Source of the DNA: Pseudodesulfovibrio sp. JC047 | GTDB taxonomy: Bacteria > Desulfobacterota > Desulfovibrionia > Desulfovibrionales > Desulfovibrionaceae | DNA: 64,000 nucleotides | Direction of reading: 5' to 3' | Assembly: GCF_010468615.1 (NCBI RefSeq) | Contig: NZ_WUEH01000003.1 | Location: forward strand, 1 to 64,000 | Shown: piece by piece, positions 54,300 through 63,820 of the stretch | Position numbering within the stretch: position 1 is the first letter of the stretch | How the letters are laid out: every line of letters starts with the position of its first letter | Program-made: the position numbers and the translations under genes | The notes under the pieces: model-generated | Database searches by the model: none | What the model saw: only the letters and a program-made list of their open reading frames with translations | What the model was told of the DNA's origin: nothing

Positions 54300-56168
54300 G
54301 TGGACCTCACAGGGGGTGTGCGTCATGATGCGCGCACAATGCAACATCAAACAAGACATATCAAACAACCGTCTGTCCTGCCCATGTCCCGTGAAGAAAT
54401 GGACCACCTGGGTTGGCACGAATTGGATATACTCCTCATTACCGGCGATGGCTATGTGGATCACCCCTCATTCGGCGCGGCTCTCTTGGGCCGCTGGCTG
54501 ATACATCACGGGTTCCGAACCGGCATTATCGCCCAACCCGCATGGGATAAACCCGACGATGTCATACGCATGGGCCGTCCTCGACTGTTTGCCGGTGTAA
54601 CCTCCGGTTCACTGGACTCCATGCTCGCGCACTACACCGCATTTCGAAAAAAGCGGTCGGACGACGCGTACACCCCCGGCGGCAAGGCCGGTGCCCGTCC
54701 AAACCGCGCATCAATGGCCTACACCAACGTGGTCCAACGCGCCTTTCCCGGGCTCCCGGTCATTCTGGGAGGCATCGAAGGGTCGCTCCGTCGAATTTCC
54801 CATTATGATTTTTGGTCTGATTCAGTCCGCCGTTCGATTCTTCTGGACTCAAAGGCCACAGCCATCACCTATGGCATGGCCGAAAATTCCATCGTGAACC
54901 TCGCGGAAACCATTGAAACAATTCTCCAAGAATCCGGCGAAATAAACATCAAGGCTCTTCGGCCACAACTGCTCGGCGTTCCCGGACTGGTGGTCGCAGG
55001 CTCGGCCAAAGATGTTCCCACAGATATCCCAATTATCACGCTGCCCTCGCATGAAGCGATACTGGCCAACCCGCAAGAGCTTATCAAGGCGACGCAACTG
55101 TTGGAAAAACAGGTGCATCAAAACAAGGCCATGGCCGTCCAGGAAACAGCGGGCCGCATGGTCATGCTCACCCCGCCCGGCCCCCTGCTCGACACTGCGG
55201 GACTGGACGAACTTGCCGAACTGCCATTTTCCCGATTGCCACATCCGTCCTATACCCAACGCATCCCGGCGGCGGACATGATTCAAACCAGTGTGACCAC
55301 TCATCGAGGCTGTTCCGGCGGCTGTTCCTTCTGTACGTTGGCACTCCATCAGGGACGCACCATTCGTTCCCGGAGTAAGCGGTCCCTTCTCAAGGAAGTC
55401 ACGGCCATCACCAAAGTCAAGGGCTGGAAAGGCTCCATTTCCGACGTGGGCGGTCCCAGTGCCAACATGTGGGGCGCACACTGCGCCGGAGATCAATCCA
55501 CCTGTACCCGTCCGAGTTGCATGACACCGAAGATATGCAAGCATTACCGGGTAGCACAAAAAGATTTCGTCAATCTGCTTCGAGCAGTCAATGACGTACA
55601 ATCCGTCAAACACGTCCGAGTGGCATCAGGCTGGAGAATCGACCTTGCCGTGACAGACATGCCCGCGCTCACTGGCATGATCCGGGAATTCGTGGGGGGA
55701 CAGGCCAAGGTCGCACCCGAGCATCAGGTCGACCATGTGCTCAAACTCATGCGAAAACCTGGATTTGAAACCTTTGAAAAATTTCTGGATCTTTTCTGGA
55801 AAGAATCTCGCAAAGCCGGAAAGCAGCAATATGTCATTCCTTATCTCATGTCCGCCTTTCCCGGGTGTACAGAGGACGACATGCACACCTTGGGCGACTG
55901 GCTCAAATCCCAAGGCTGGAAACCGGAACAGGTGCAGTGCTTCATTCCCCTGCCCGGAACGGCGGCCGCAGCCATGTTTCATGCCGAAACCGACCTGAAA
56001 GGCAACCCCATTCACGTGGCCAAGACCGATGCCGAACGGCTCCGGCAACACGCCATTCTCATGCCCAACACGGGAAGACCTCCCAAAGGGAAATCGCACG
56101 CACACAAGCACCATGACCACCCGCAAAAAGGTGACATGGACAAACGCGGACGATCCAGGAAAAGATAG
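54300..56168 (+). CDS. YgiQ-family radical SAM protein
   Basis: 622 residues from a GTG at 54300-54302, which has AAAAAGGAGG seven bases upstream; longer in-frame starts lack such a site and run into the exporter promoter. The N-terminal half is of the UPF0313 type (DILLITGDGYVDHPSFGAAL; VILGGIEGSLRRISHYDFW). The [4Fe-4S] cluster cysteines are in RGCSGGCSFCTLALHQG (C-x3-C-x2-C). It ends in a lysine/histidine-rich tail. The biochemical function of YgiQ proteins is not established. Divergent from the adhesin exporter operon. Confidence 0.9.
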   Translation: MDLTGGVRHDARTMQHQTRHIKQPSVLPMSREEMDHLGWHELDILLITGDGYVDHPSFGAALLGRWLIHHGFRTGIIAQPAWDKPDDVIRMGRPRLFAGVTSGSLDSMLAHYTAFRKKRSDDAYTPGGKAGARPNRASMAYTNVVQRAFPGLPVILGGIEGSLRRISHYDFWSDSVRRSILLDSKATAITYGMAENSIVNLAETIETILQESGEINIKALRPQLLGVPGLVVAGSAKDVPTDIPIITLPSHEAILANPQELIKATQLLEKQVHQNKAMAVQETAGRMVMLTPPGPLLDTAGLDELAELPFSRLPHPSYTQRIPAADMIQTSVTTHRGCSGGCSFCTLALHQGRTIRSRSKRSLLKEVTAITKVKGWKGSISDVGGPSANMWGAHCAGDQSTCTRPSCMTPKICKHYRVAQKDFVNLLRAVNDVQSVKHVRVASGWRIDLAVTDMPALTGMIREFVGGQAKVAPEHQVDHVLKLMRKPGFETFEKFLDLFWKESRKAGKQQYVIPYLMSAFPGCTEDDMHTLGDWLKSQGWKPEQVQCFIPLPGTAAAAMFHAETDLKGNPIHVAKTDAERLRQHAILMPNTGRPPKGKSHAHKHHDHPQKGDMDKRGRSRKR

Positions 56169-56175
56169 GGAAAAC

Positions 56176-57243
56176 CTACTCCAATCCCTGCTCCATCATG
56201 TACTTGAAAATCGTTTCGACAAACTTGCCGGACACCACGTCCGGCAAGGCGAAATGCGGCATTTTGACATGGGCCATGGACCCGGTATAGGCAAACCAAA
56301 TTTCCGAAGAAATCTTGTCCAGAGCCGGGGTGAGCAGCTCTCCCCAGAGTCCACCATCCTCACTCTGGTCCAGCCCGAACGCCCGACACTGCAACGGACG
56401 GTGTTCGAACAACATGCACTGATCATTTTTAAGAAGCGGACAGACAGCACCGACTTCGGACAGGCAATATTCGCCCCCCTGATCCTCATCCAGATCATTG
56501 ACGGCACTGCGTTCTGCCTGTGCGGTTTTCACGGCCTTTTCAATGACTGCGAGCCGTTCTTCCCCGGTCAATTCCAAATTAATCCGATGGCTGATGTGAA
56601 CCGCTTCGGCCAATGTCAGGCTGACTGGCGTAGTACAACATTCATGATGGTCCAACCCGCAGGCAATACCGTTCACCGTCTCGACCTGCTCCTCCAGACG
56701 CTGCGCCAATTCTTCATAATCATTGAAAAAGGGGGAAAGATCGACCAATCGCTTAAATTCAAGCGACGGCTCCCGAATATTCAATCGACCAGATTGTTTG
56801 CCATATTTCCGAACGGTTCTCCACTGGACAAAATTGGCGGGTTTACTTTTGAGTCGCTTGAGCGCACGACCTGCCAACTTATGCCCAAGCCCACGTCGCA
56901 ACAGATACGCATTCAAGACGGTTCCGGTACGGCCGATGCCGTGCCGACAATGGATCAAGACCTTTTTACCGAGATAAATGGCTTCATCCAACCAGGCCAA
57001 GGTCTTTTCCAACTCGATGAGACTCGGAGCCTCTTCGTCATCCAGCGGCAAATAATGAACTTCGAACCCTGCTTCCTTTTCAATATCATGCAAATCGCAG
57101 AATTCACCACATAAATTAAGAATTGCGTCCACTCCCTGGGCATGAATGGCTTCCAACTGGGGATGGCTCATGGGAGCGTGTCCCACCCCAAGCTGGTCTG
57201 TCACCCATGTCACTTGATAAGCAAACGAACCCTTTTTACTCAT
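56176..57243 (-). CDS. Dual-specificity phosphatase fused to a YkgJ-type Cys-cluster domain
   Basis: 355 residues. The N-terminal domain is a cysteine phosphatase with VLIHCRHGIGRTGTVLNAYL (C-x5-R loop) and the general acid region LPLDDEEAPS. The C-terminal half is a YkgJ (UPF0153) Zn/Fe-binding domain with CGLDHHECC, YCLSEVGAVCPLLKNDQCML and HRPLQCRAFG. It is the last gene of the operon headed by the PhnD-like lipoprotein and overlaps the preceding PEP-synthase-like gene by eight bases. A link to dephosphorylation of a protein or metabolite of this operon is inference. Confidence 0.85.
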   Translation of the reverse strand: MSKKGSFAYQVTWVTDQLGVGHAPMSHPQLEAIHAQGVDAILNLCGEFCDLHDIEKEAGFEVHYLPLDDEEAPSLIELEKTLAWLDEAIYLGKKVLIHCRHGIGRTGTVLNAYLLRRGLGHKLAGRALKRLKSKPANFVQWRTVRKYGKQSGRLNIREPSLEFKRLVDLSPFFNDYEELAQRLEEQVETVNGIACGLDHHECCTTPVSLTLAEAVHISHRINLELTGEERLAVIEKAVKTAQAERSAVNDLDEDQGGEYCLSEVGAVCPLLKNDQCMLFEHRPLQCRAFGLDQSEDGGLWGELLTPALDKISSEIWFAYTGSMAHVKMPHFALPDVVSGKFVETIFKYMMEQGLE

Positions 57244-59683
57244 CGCGGTTCTCCGCTTCCTTGACGAATTTCTTCACCTCGTCAAGGATCTGTTCCTCGC
57301 TGGTCAAACGCATATCCATCAGTCGAGTCACTGCCATCAGATACCCCAACCGAACGAGCATCCGTTGCGTCTCATTTTCATTCAGACGGGCACACCGCGC
57401 ATCGATCATGTCGCCTCGGGTTTCAGTCTCGAATCCATAACACTCCAAAATCTGCCGAATGAATTCCAGTCGCAACAGCCGTTGATCAAACCCGGCACCA
57501 CCGCCTTTGAAACGGAAATTCACATAGTTGGCACCGGCATCGGGGCAACACATGGCGTCAACCACGGAAAAATGATATCCGAATCGGACCATCAAATGCA
57601 GATAGTCTTCGGAAATAAGTGCGTAGCTGGCCAACAGTTTCGAATCAAAACTGAAAATGCCACCAGAGACCTTGTCGAATTCCTCCCAATCCATGTGCGT
57701 CAATTTGTTCGACCATTTCACACGTTCATCAGCCAGACCGTACCAGAGTGCCCACATGGGACGACTTTTGATGTCATATGGAGAGATGGTCTTCCCTTCC
57801 TTGGCATTGCCAAAAATACCGCCGCCCAAATCGAGAATATACATGACCAGCGGAAGGTTCGTCTGCAACCGTTTGGCCGCATGCAAACCCCGTCCCCGCT
57901 TGTCCATGATGGAAAACATCTCATTGACGGCCCGTTCATGGCAAAACCGCACCACATCATGCAGACTCTTGCATCCCATAGGGGAAAAATCATCGGCCTG
58001 GGGATCGGTCAAATTCAACTTGACCGCAATGGGCGCAACTTTGGCGTATTGTTCGACCACCCGCTTCGAGACCTGCTTGGCCTTCTGAGACCGGGTCATG
58101 ATGACTTCGACACACCCTTCATATACCGCGCCGTGCGTGCCATCCACCGTCACCAACTGCCCGGATTTCAACGCCTCACCCAGATCACCCACCAGCACAG
58201 GCACACCGCATTCACGCGCCACCGAAGCAAAATGACTGGCCCGGCTTCCCGTGCGGGAAATCACGCCATTCATATGCCCGATAAAGGTCAACAACGACGG
58301 TTTCAACGACGGCGTCACGACCACGGCTCCCGGCGGAATCATGGCAATACGCTCGCCAGAGGACGCATAATAAATTTCACCACAGCCCACACCCGTGGAC
58401 GCGCACTCCAACTCATCCAATAATGGGGTGACCGACAGAGATTCATGATCAGAAACCGCGTCTTCACGCTCCAACTGCAAGGGACGACTCTGCAAGATGA
58501 ACAGTTTTCCCGTCACATCTTCGGCCCATTCAATGTCCTGTGGAGCTCCCAATGCCGTTTCCAACTGCATGGCCAATTGGGCCAATTTGACCAGAGTCTC
58601 CTCTGATGGCAAACCGCGTGTATCCGGCGAACACTCGTTGTCGATACGCGGTGTTTCCTCACGAGTGAGAATCGCCTTGTCCGGCGACACACTGCCATCC
58701 ACCAATCCGTGACCAAGTCCGCTGACCCCATAGACACCAATCGCTTCCTTGCCCCGACAATCCGGGTCCTGCGAATACACCACTCCAGCGGTATCGGCAT
58801 CCACCATGGGCAAAACCAGCACCGCCATGGCGGTCTGGCTATCTGTCAGCCCGTTGGAAATCCGGTACGACACGGCTCGGGGACAATATTTCCCCGCCAA
58901 AACTCGTTTATACGCCTCCAAAACATCATTCGGAGGAACATTCAATTCCGAAGCATACTGCCCGGCAAACGAAATTTCACCGTCTTCAGCCAACGCACTG
59001 GATCGCACCGCAATGCAGTCGTCACCATCAATGATTTCAGACACGCCAAACCGAATGCCCCGAGCAATTTCTTCCGGGACTTCCGATGCGAGAATCAACT
59101 CCTGCATCTCGGCGGTCAACCGCGCCAAAAGATCCCGATCACCGACTTCCATCTGGCGAAGTCGCTCTTCGATGTGTTCGTTCAATCCATTGAAATCAAT
59201 GAAATAGTTAAAAGCATTTGCCGTGATGACAAATCCAGGAGGAACCGGGACTTTACCATGGACTTTGGCCCGACCAAGGTTGGCAGCCTTCCCGCCTGCC
59301 AACAGAGGAAATGAGGCGGCTTCTTCCAATGAAAGGATGTATGGCGGTCCCACTTCCGGCTGTTCAAGCTCCATGCCCATACGCACGTAAAAATCAATTT
59401 TACGAAAATACTCGGGCAGGTCCATGTACCGGGTCGGATTCATTTCCATCAGCTGGCCCGCCATGGTTCCCACGGCATTGGACAACTGGTTGGTCATCCA
59501 TACCGCCCGCTGCCGATCAGCCAGACGTTTTCCATAAAACATCTCTTCAAGATCCGCTATCAGTTCCAAGGCGATAGCGTCCTGCGCCAACAGGGATTTG
59601 AAGGCTTCATATTTGCGTCGCAGCAATGTTCCAGGGGCAAAGACCTGGTACGTCCAGTGCTTGAAGAGTTGTTTGAAATACAT
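57236..59683 (-). CDS. PEP synthase/PPDK-like phosphotransfer protein with atypical C-terminal domain
   Basis: 815 residues from ATG 59681-59683 (MYFKQLFKHW), preceded by GGGAGG. After about 130 helical residues comes an ATP-grasp pyruvate,phosphate-dikinase domain (LLAGGKAANLGRAKVHGKVP, CIAVRSSALAEDG, SFAGQYASELNVP). Then the swivelling phosphohistidine domain has the active His in SRTGSRASHFASVARECGVP. The last 260 residues (MGCKSLHDVVRFCHERAVNE, DKVSGGIFSFDSKLLASYAL) do not show the PEP/pyruvate barrel motifs of true PEP synthase. So it may phosphorylate a different acceptor. It overlaps the phosphatase gene and follows the response regulator gene by one base. Confidence 0.8.
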   Translation of the reverse strand: MYFKQLFKHWTYQVFAPGTLLRRKYEAFKSLLAQDAIALELIADLEEMFYGKRLADRQRAVWMTNQLSNAVGTMAGQLMEMNPTRYMDLPEYFRKIDFYVRMGMELEQPEVGPPYILSLEEAASFPLLAGGKAANLGRAKVHGKVPVPPGFVITANAFNYFIDFNGLNEHIEERLRQMEVGDRDLLARLTAEMQELILASEVPEEIARGIRFGVSEIIDGDDCIAVRSSALAEDGEISFAGQYASELNVPPNDVLEAYKRVLAGKYCPRAVSYRISNGLTDSQTAMAVLVLPMVDADTAGVVYSQDPDCRGKEAIGVYGVSGLGHGLVDGSVSPDKAILTREETPRIDNECSPDTRGLPSEETLVKLAQLAMQLETALGAPQDIEWAEDVTGKLFILQSRPLQLEREDAVSDHESLSVTPLLDELECASTGVGCGEIYYASSGERIAMIPPGAVVVTPSLKPSLLTFIGHMNGVISRTGSRASHFASVARECGVPVLVGDLGEALKSGQLVTVDGTHGAVYEGCVEVIMTRSQKAKQVSKRVVEQYAKVAPIAVKLNLTDPQADDFSPMGCKSLHDVVRFCHERAVNEMFSIMDKRGRGLHAAKRLQTNLPLVMYILDLGGGIFGNAKEGKTISPYDIKSRPMWALWYGLADERVKWSNKLTHMDWEEFDKVSGGIFSFDSKLLASYALISEDYLHLMVRFGYHFSVVDAMCCPDAGANYVNFRFKGGGAGFDQRLLRLEFIRQILECYGFETETRGDMIDARCARLNENETQRMLVRLGYLMAVTRLMDMRLTSEEQILDEVKKFVKEAENRDE

Positions 59684-59684
59684 G

Positions 59685-60044
59685 CTATCCTCCCAGGACT
59701 TCCGAAACCTTGGTTTCGAGTTCTTCCTTGTTGATGGGCTTGACGCAATACTCTTCTGCCCCAAGACGCAACGACTCGCGAGCTGTCTCCAAGGTGGGAT
59801 AGCCCGTCAACATGATCGCCTTCATGTCCGGGTTGATCTTTTTCAGTTCCTCCAAGGCCTCCACCCCGGTCATCTTCTTGAGCTTGATATCAAGAATAGC
59901 CAATTCCACCGGATTGTTTTCCGCATACTTCAGCGCCTCTTCCTCTTCCGTGAAGTTGAAAACACTGTGCCCCTTCCGCTCCAGAATACGCTTGACCAAC
60001 ACTCCGGCGTCCGAAATGTCGTCCAAGACCAGTATATTCGCCAT
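59685..60044 (-). CDS. Single-domain response regulator
   Basis: 119 residues from ATG 60042-60044, preceded by AAGGAGTTAGGC. It is only a receiver domain: acidic pair LVLDDISDAG, phospho-acceptor Asp in LAILDIKLKKMTG, the Thr in AIMLTGYP and the Lys in YCVKPINKEE. Lacking an output domain, it must act by protein contact, possibly on the PEP-synthase-like protein encoded directly downstream. The cognate kinase is encoded ten bases upstream. Confidence 0.9.
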   Translation of the reverse strand: MANILVLDDISDAGVLVKRILERKGHSVFNFTEEEEALKYAENNPVELAILDIKLKKMTGVEALEELKKINPDMKAIMLTGYPTLETARESLRLGAEEYCVKPINKEELETKVSEVLGG

Positions 60045-60054
60045 GCCTAACTCC

Positions 60055-62109
60055 TTAAGCTTCACTACTCCCTTCATGAAACTGGTGATCCAAAGGGAGA
60101 TCAATTTCAAAGACCGTTCCGGGTCCATTGGCTGCCTCGCATTCCGGAAATTCAAACCCCTCCGGAAGCGGACTCGTCACTGTTATTTCCCCGTCATGAT
60201 CTTCGATAATACCAAACGAAACAGAAAGCCCCAATCCTGTTCCCTGCCCCACGGCCTTGGTACTGTAAAAAGGATCAAAAATATTTTTCATCTTGTCTTT
60301 GGGAATACCCACGCCGCAATCGGCCATCCAAACAGACACTATCCCGGCAGGGGTATCCAACTTGGTCCGAATGAATATGATCCCGCCATCGGTCCCCATG
60401 GCATCCCGGGCATTGGTGAGCAGATTGATCCAGACCTGCTTCAATTTTTCCGGGTCCCCATAAATGATGGGATACCGATCATCCATATCCGTCATGATCT
60501 CGACCTTGTCCAATCTGAACGTATGCCGAACCAGACTGACCGCCTCAAGGACCGAATTGTTGAAACACATTTCCCGTTTGGCAGAATCCGTCTGCCGAGA
60601 AAAGCCCAACAGGTCAGCCACGATTTTCTTACAGACCTTGGTCTGCTTTTCTATAATGATAAGATCCCCGTGAATCTGGCTGTCAGGCTCAACATCTTCC
60701 TGTAAAAGCTGCGAATATCCAAGAATAATCCCGAGCGGAGTGTTGATTTCATGCGCAACACCACCGGCCAGCAATCCCAGAGATTCCATTTTCTGAGCCT
60801 GAATAAGCTGATTCTCGTACCCCTTGATATCCGAAATATCACGATCCGTGCGCAACAAACCATCGATGCGCCCATCAGCATCAAAAACCGGCACACAAAC
60901 AACATGAAACCACTGTTGTTTTCCTTCATCCTTAATCTGAATCTGCGTATCAATACGCCGTCCTGATTCCAGAATATCTCGGGCCGCCATGTGGCGTTCC
61001 TCAGCCTCAACTTCATAAAAAAGGTCGAAATCCGTCTTGCCGACCACTTCCGGCACCGGCACACCGACGGAATCGGCAAAACTTTTGTTACACGCCTGAT
61101 ACCGCATGGTCGCATCCAACAAAGAAACCCGATCCGGTGTCATATCCAGAATAGTGCGCATAAGTCGTTGCTGATCTCGAAGGTTCCGATCTGCGGAACG
61201 CAATTCATTGATATGCGTCTTGAGCGACACCGCCATGACATCAAAGGTTTCAGCCAAATCCTGAATTTCGTCTCCGGCATTCTGCCGATACACACTGCAC
61301 GCCCGACAGGACTGCAACCGGCACTGAAAATTGCTTTCATTATCGCAATCAGGGCACATGGTTCCGGCGATATACCAGCATCGACGCCGCGTTTCCCCAT
61401 GAGCAGGACATTCCGTGAGCGTACAATTTCGCCGTTCCCAACAATGTACACCGCCTTCTGGCGAGGATTGGATATTCAAATTGCCGGTCAACATTTCTTC
61501 AGCATGAGCGCGCAGCAACCCCAGCCTGACCGTCACACGCCGGGCAAAATACGTCCCGATGGACGTAGCTATAATCAATGCCCCGGCAAACAGCCCCGCC
61601 ATGAGCGTTATCTGATGCTGCACAGTCCGGCTGATGCGTGTCGTCGATAATCCGATACGGACAACCCCGAGCTGGCCGTCCGACACCTGAACAGGTACCG
61701 CAAAATCATACATTCGACGGGACCCGTCTTCCAAAAGCTGAATATGCAATGCACCGTTTTCTCCCACACCGTTAGCAGTCAGAAGATCAACCGGAAATCG
61801 CCGCTGAAACGTATGAGCCATGACATGCCCGTTACGATCCTGCACAAAAGCGTACAAGACATCCTGCACGCGGCTCTGTTCATCCACCATGTTCTTCAAC
61901 CGCAAAAAATCCCGGGCCAAGATGGGGTCCACCGCCCGAACAGCCAGACTCGCGGCCAATGACGAACCACGCATCTTGCTCTCTTCCACCAGAGATTGTG
62001 CACTCATATACCCAACCATCGGCAATAACAGCAGAGCCATGACAATAAGGATGGCCGCCATGCCCATGTTGAGCTTGTTGCGAAATCGAAGTCTGGGGAA
62101 AAGTCTCAT
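60055..62109 (-). CDS. Membrane sensor histidine kinase with cysteine-rich insertion
   Basis: 684 residues. The first membrane helix is AAILIVMALLLLPMVGYM and the second is near 175 (LMAGLFAGALIIATSIGTYF), with a periplasmic sensor between and HAMP-like sequence after. A cysteine-rich block (about 225-275; GGVHCWERRNCTLTECPAHG, CWYIAGTMCPDC and CRLQSCRACSVY, about eleven Cys) may bind a metal or Fe-S cluster. A PAS domain follows, then HisKA with the phospho-acceptor in GGVAHEINTPLGIIL and a HATPase domain (NLLTNARDAMG, DCGVGIPKDKM, GQGTGLGLSVSFGII). Eleven bases separate it from the PhnD-like gene. It probably responds to the lipoprotein's ligand. Confidence 0.9.
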   Translation of the reverse strand: MRLFPRLRFRNKLNMGMAAILIVMALLLLPMVGYMSAQSLVEESKMRGSSLAASLAVRAVDPILARDFLRLKNMVDEQSRVQDVLYAFVQDRNGHVMAHTFQRRFPVDLLTANGVGENGALHIQLLEDGSRRMYDFAVPVQVSDGQLGVVRIGLSTTRISRTVQHQITLMAGLFAGALIIATSIGTYFARRVTVRLGLLRAHAEEMLTGNLNIQSSPEGGVHCWERRNCTLTECPAHGETRRRCWYIAGTMCPDCDNESNFQCRLQSCRACSVYRQNAGDEIQDLAETFDVMAVSLKTHINELRSADRNLRDQQRLMRTILDMTPDRVSLLDATMRYQACNKSFADSVGVPVPEVVGKTDFDLFYEVEAEERHMAARDILESGRRIDTQIQIKDEGKQQWFHVVCVPVFDADGRIDGLLRTDRDISDIKGYENQLIQAQKMESLGLLAGGVAHEINTPLGIILGYSQLLQEDVEPDSQIHGDLIIIEKQTKVCKKIVADLLGFSRQTDSAKREMCFNNSVLEAVSLVRHTFRLDKVEIMTDMDDRYPIIYGDPEKLKQVWINLLTNARDAMGTDGGIIFIRTKLDTPAGIVSVWMADCGVGIPKDKMKNIFDPFYSTKAVGQGTGLGLSVSFGIIEDHDGEITVTSPLPEGFEFPECEAANGPGTVFEIDLPLDHQFHEGSSEA

Positions 62110-62120
62110 TGAATATCCGC

Positions 62121-63086
62121 CTATTGGGTCAACCCAAGTTTACCAACCAATTCCCTGACCGGATCGTACTCTGAATCCTGCACGGGAATAATGCCATGCA
62201 TTCCGGCCGAAGCGAGAATCTCCCGATCTGGTTCATGATTAAAATTCAAAGCGAACATCGCCTCGGAAATGACCCGAATCACTTCCGGATCAAGCCCTTT
62301 TCTGGCCGCGTACACCCACCCCGGATACAGTCTGGTTTCCGCAAGTACTCGAATATCATCGAGATTGATTTTCCCGGAAACCACATCCAGCGTGCCCTTG
62401 CGAATCGTCCCGATATCATAGGCTCCAGCATGAACCGCCAAAACGACTTTCTCCTGCTTGCCCCCTGGTCCCGGAGCAAAATCCACGGTTTCAAAATCAC
62501 TCACAGTGATATTGTTGTCATAAAACAACCCCAGCGGGAACAGATACCCACCGGCAGATTCCGGGTCCACGGCAACCCACCGTTTCCCTCGGCAATCGGA
62601 AATATTCTTGATATCAAAACTATCCCGACGACAGATGATCTGCCCCTGGAAATCCGGATTACCCGACGGCTCAACAATACCGGCAAACGCCGTGGCTCCG
62701 ACTTTGGCTAATCGTATATAAACAAAAGGATTTGAATAGGAAATATCGATTTCTCCCCGTTCCACCATCTTGATATGCTCATCAAAGGTATCGGGAAAAA
62801 TCTGTCGAAGCGGCAACCCTGTGAACTTGCGCAAGTATTCAAGCAACTGGCGATGTCTTTGATAGGAAATTGTATGTGAATACTGTGGCAGATAGGCGTA
62901 GGTAATGGCCTTGACCTGCCGAGGAGCGACCAGGGTTTTCCGTTTGGATAAGTCCACCTGAAGGGCTTCTTCATCAGAACACCCCATGAGGACCGCCGGC
63001 ACCATGGTGAGCAGCAGGATCACTCCTGCAACCAGACGCCCGAAGCCTTCATACTGAAATCGCCTTTTCTTCTTTGCTGTCATCAT
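62121..63086 (-). CDS. PhnD-like phosphate/phosphonate-binding lipoprotein
   Basis: 321 residues. A lipobox lies at VLMGCSD (lipidated Cys about residue 36), so it is membrane anchored in the periplasm. The binding-protein fold of the PhnD/SsuA type is seen in AYLPQYSHTISYQRHRQLL, ISYSNPFVYIRLAK, WVAVDPESAGGYLFPLG and AYDIGTIRKG. No transporter permease or ATPase is nearby; it heads an operon with a sensor kinase. A role as the extracytoplasmic ligand sensor of that kinase is more likely than import. Ligand unknown: phosphate, phosphite, phosphonate or another oxyanion. Confidence 0.85.
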   Translation of the reverse strand: MMTAKKKRRFQYEGFGRLVAGVILLLTMVPAVLMGCSDEEALQVDLSKRKTLVAPRQVKAITYAYLPQYSHTISYQRHRQLLEYLRKFTGLPLRQIFPDTFDEHIKMVERGEIDISYSNPFVYIRLAKVGATAFAGIVEPSGNPDFQGQIICRRDSFDIKNISDCRGKRWVAVDPESAGGYLFPLGLFYDNNITVSDFETVDFAPGPGGKQEKVVLAVHAGAYDIGTIRKGTLDVVSGKINLDDIRVLAETRLYPGWVYAARKGLDPEVIRVISEAMFALNFNHEPDREILASAGMHGIIPVQDSEYDPVRELVGKLGLTQ

Positions 63087-63237
63087 GCACTACCCATACG
63101 CTGTTTATCACCGAATGCCCTTGCAATCATACAGAAATTTCTCATGCCGTCCAACCAATGATACCACTTGGCAACCGACGCCATTGCCAGTATGAATATC
63201 GCAACACATACCAACGGCACACCCAAGGAGAATCTAT

Positions 63238-63750
63238 ATGGCAACGACATACAAAGTCCCCATGCACAAATCCATTATTGCGCTTTTTCTGCTCACAGTA
63301 GCAGGCATTGCCGCGGCTGTGGCATGGAGCTTCAATTCCGGATTGCAGTGGACCGCCATCTGCATGATAACAGTGGCAGGTCCGCTCGCCATATTCTATT
63401 GGTACATGCTCTATATTACACCAAAACGCGCATCAATCACTGTGGCCGACGAAGGGATTCTCCTGGCGGCACCACCCTTTGCTTCCGCAGTCATCCCTTG
63501 GGCCAGCGTGGAAAAGACTTTTCCCGCCAACCTCAAGACCGATGAGGCTTTCCAAATCGTCAAGGCCAAGAAGCACATGAGCTTCGGTGGATACAAATCA
63601 GGCATCGTCATCGTTCAAGATGAAAAGGAAGCGGTCATTGTTTCTAACCGGCCCGATGTCATGTGCATCCAGACAGCAGATCGAGTTTACCTGCTCGGCC
63701 CTTCCGATTTGGAAGGATTCGAAAAGAGCATCGAAAAAACAGCTCCATAA
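63238..63750 (+). CDS. Membrane-anchored PH-like domain protein
   Basis: 170 residues: two hydrophobic helices (IIALFLLTVAGIAAAVAW and TAICMITVAGPLAIFYWYM), then a beta-rich domain with ITVADEGILLAAPPFASAVI and IPWASVEKTFPANL, the pattern of bacterial PH-like domains. A strong AAGGAGAATCTAT stands before the ATG. The gene is monocistronic and has its own terminator. The function is unknown. Confidence 0.75.
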   Translation: MATTYKVPMHKSIIALFLLTVAGIAAAVAWSFNSGLQWTAICMITVAGPLAIFYWYMLYITPKRASITVADEGILLAAPPFASAVIPWASVEKTFPANLKTDEAFQIVKAKKHMSFGGYKSGIVIVQDEKEAVIVSNRPDVMCIQTADRVYLLGPSDLEGFEKSIEKTAP

Positions 63751-63780
63751 GAATTCACATATTTCCATTTCAAAGAACAA

Positions 63781-63808
63781 AGCCGCCCCATCAAGGGCGG
63801 CTTTTTTA
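63781..63808 (+). terminator. Terminator after the PH-like gene
   Basis: AGCCGCCC-CATCAA-GGGCGGCT is an eight-base-pair GC-rich stem with a T-run, 31 bp after the stop. It also lies at the 3' side of the convergent minus-strand gene and could serve both. Confidence 0.88.
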
Positions 63809-63820
63809 TGGTCTCGAAAA

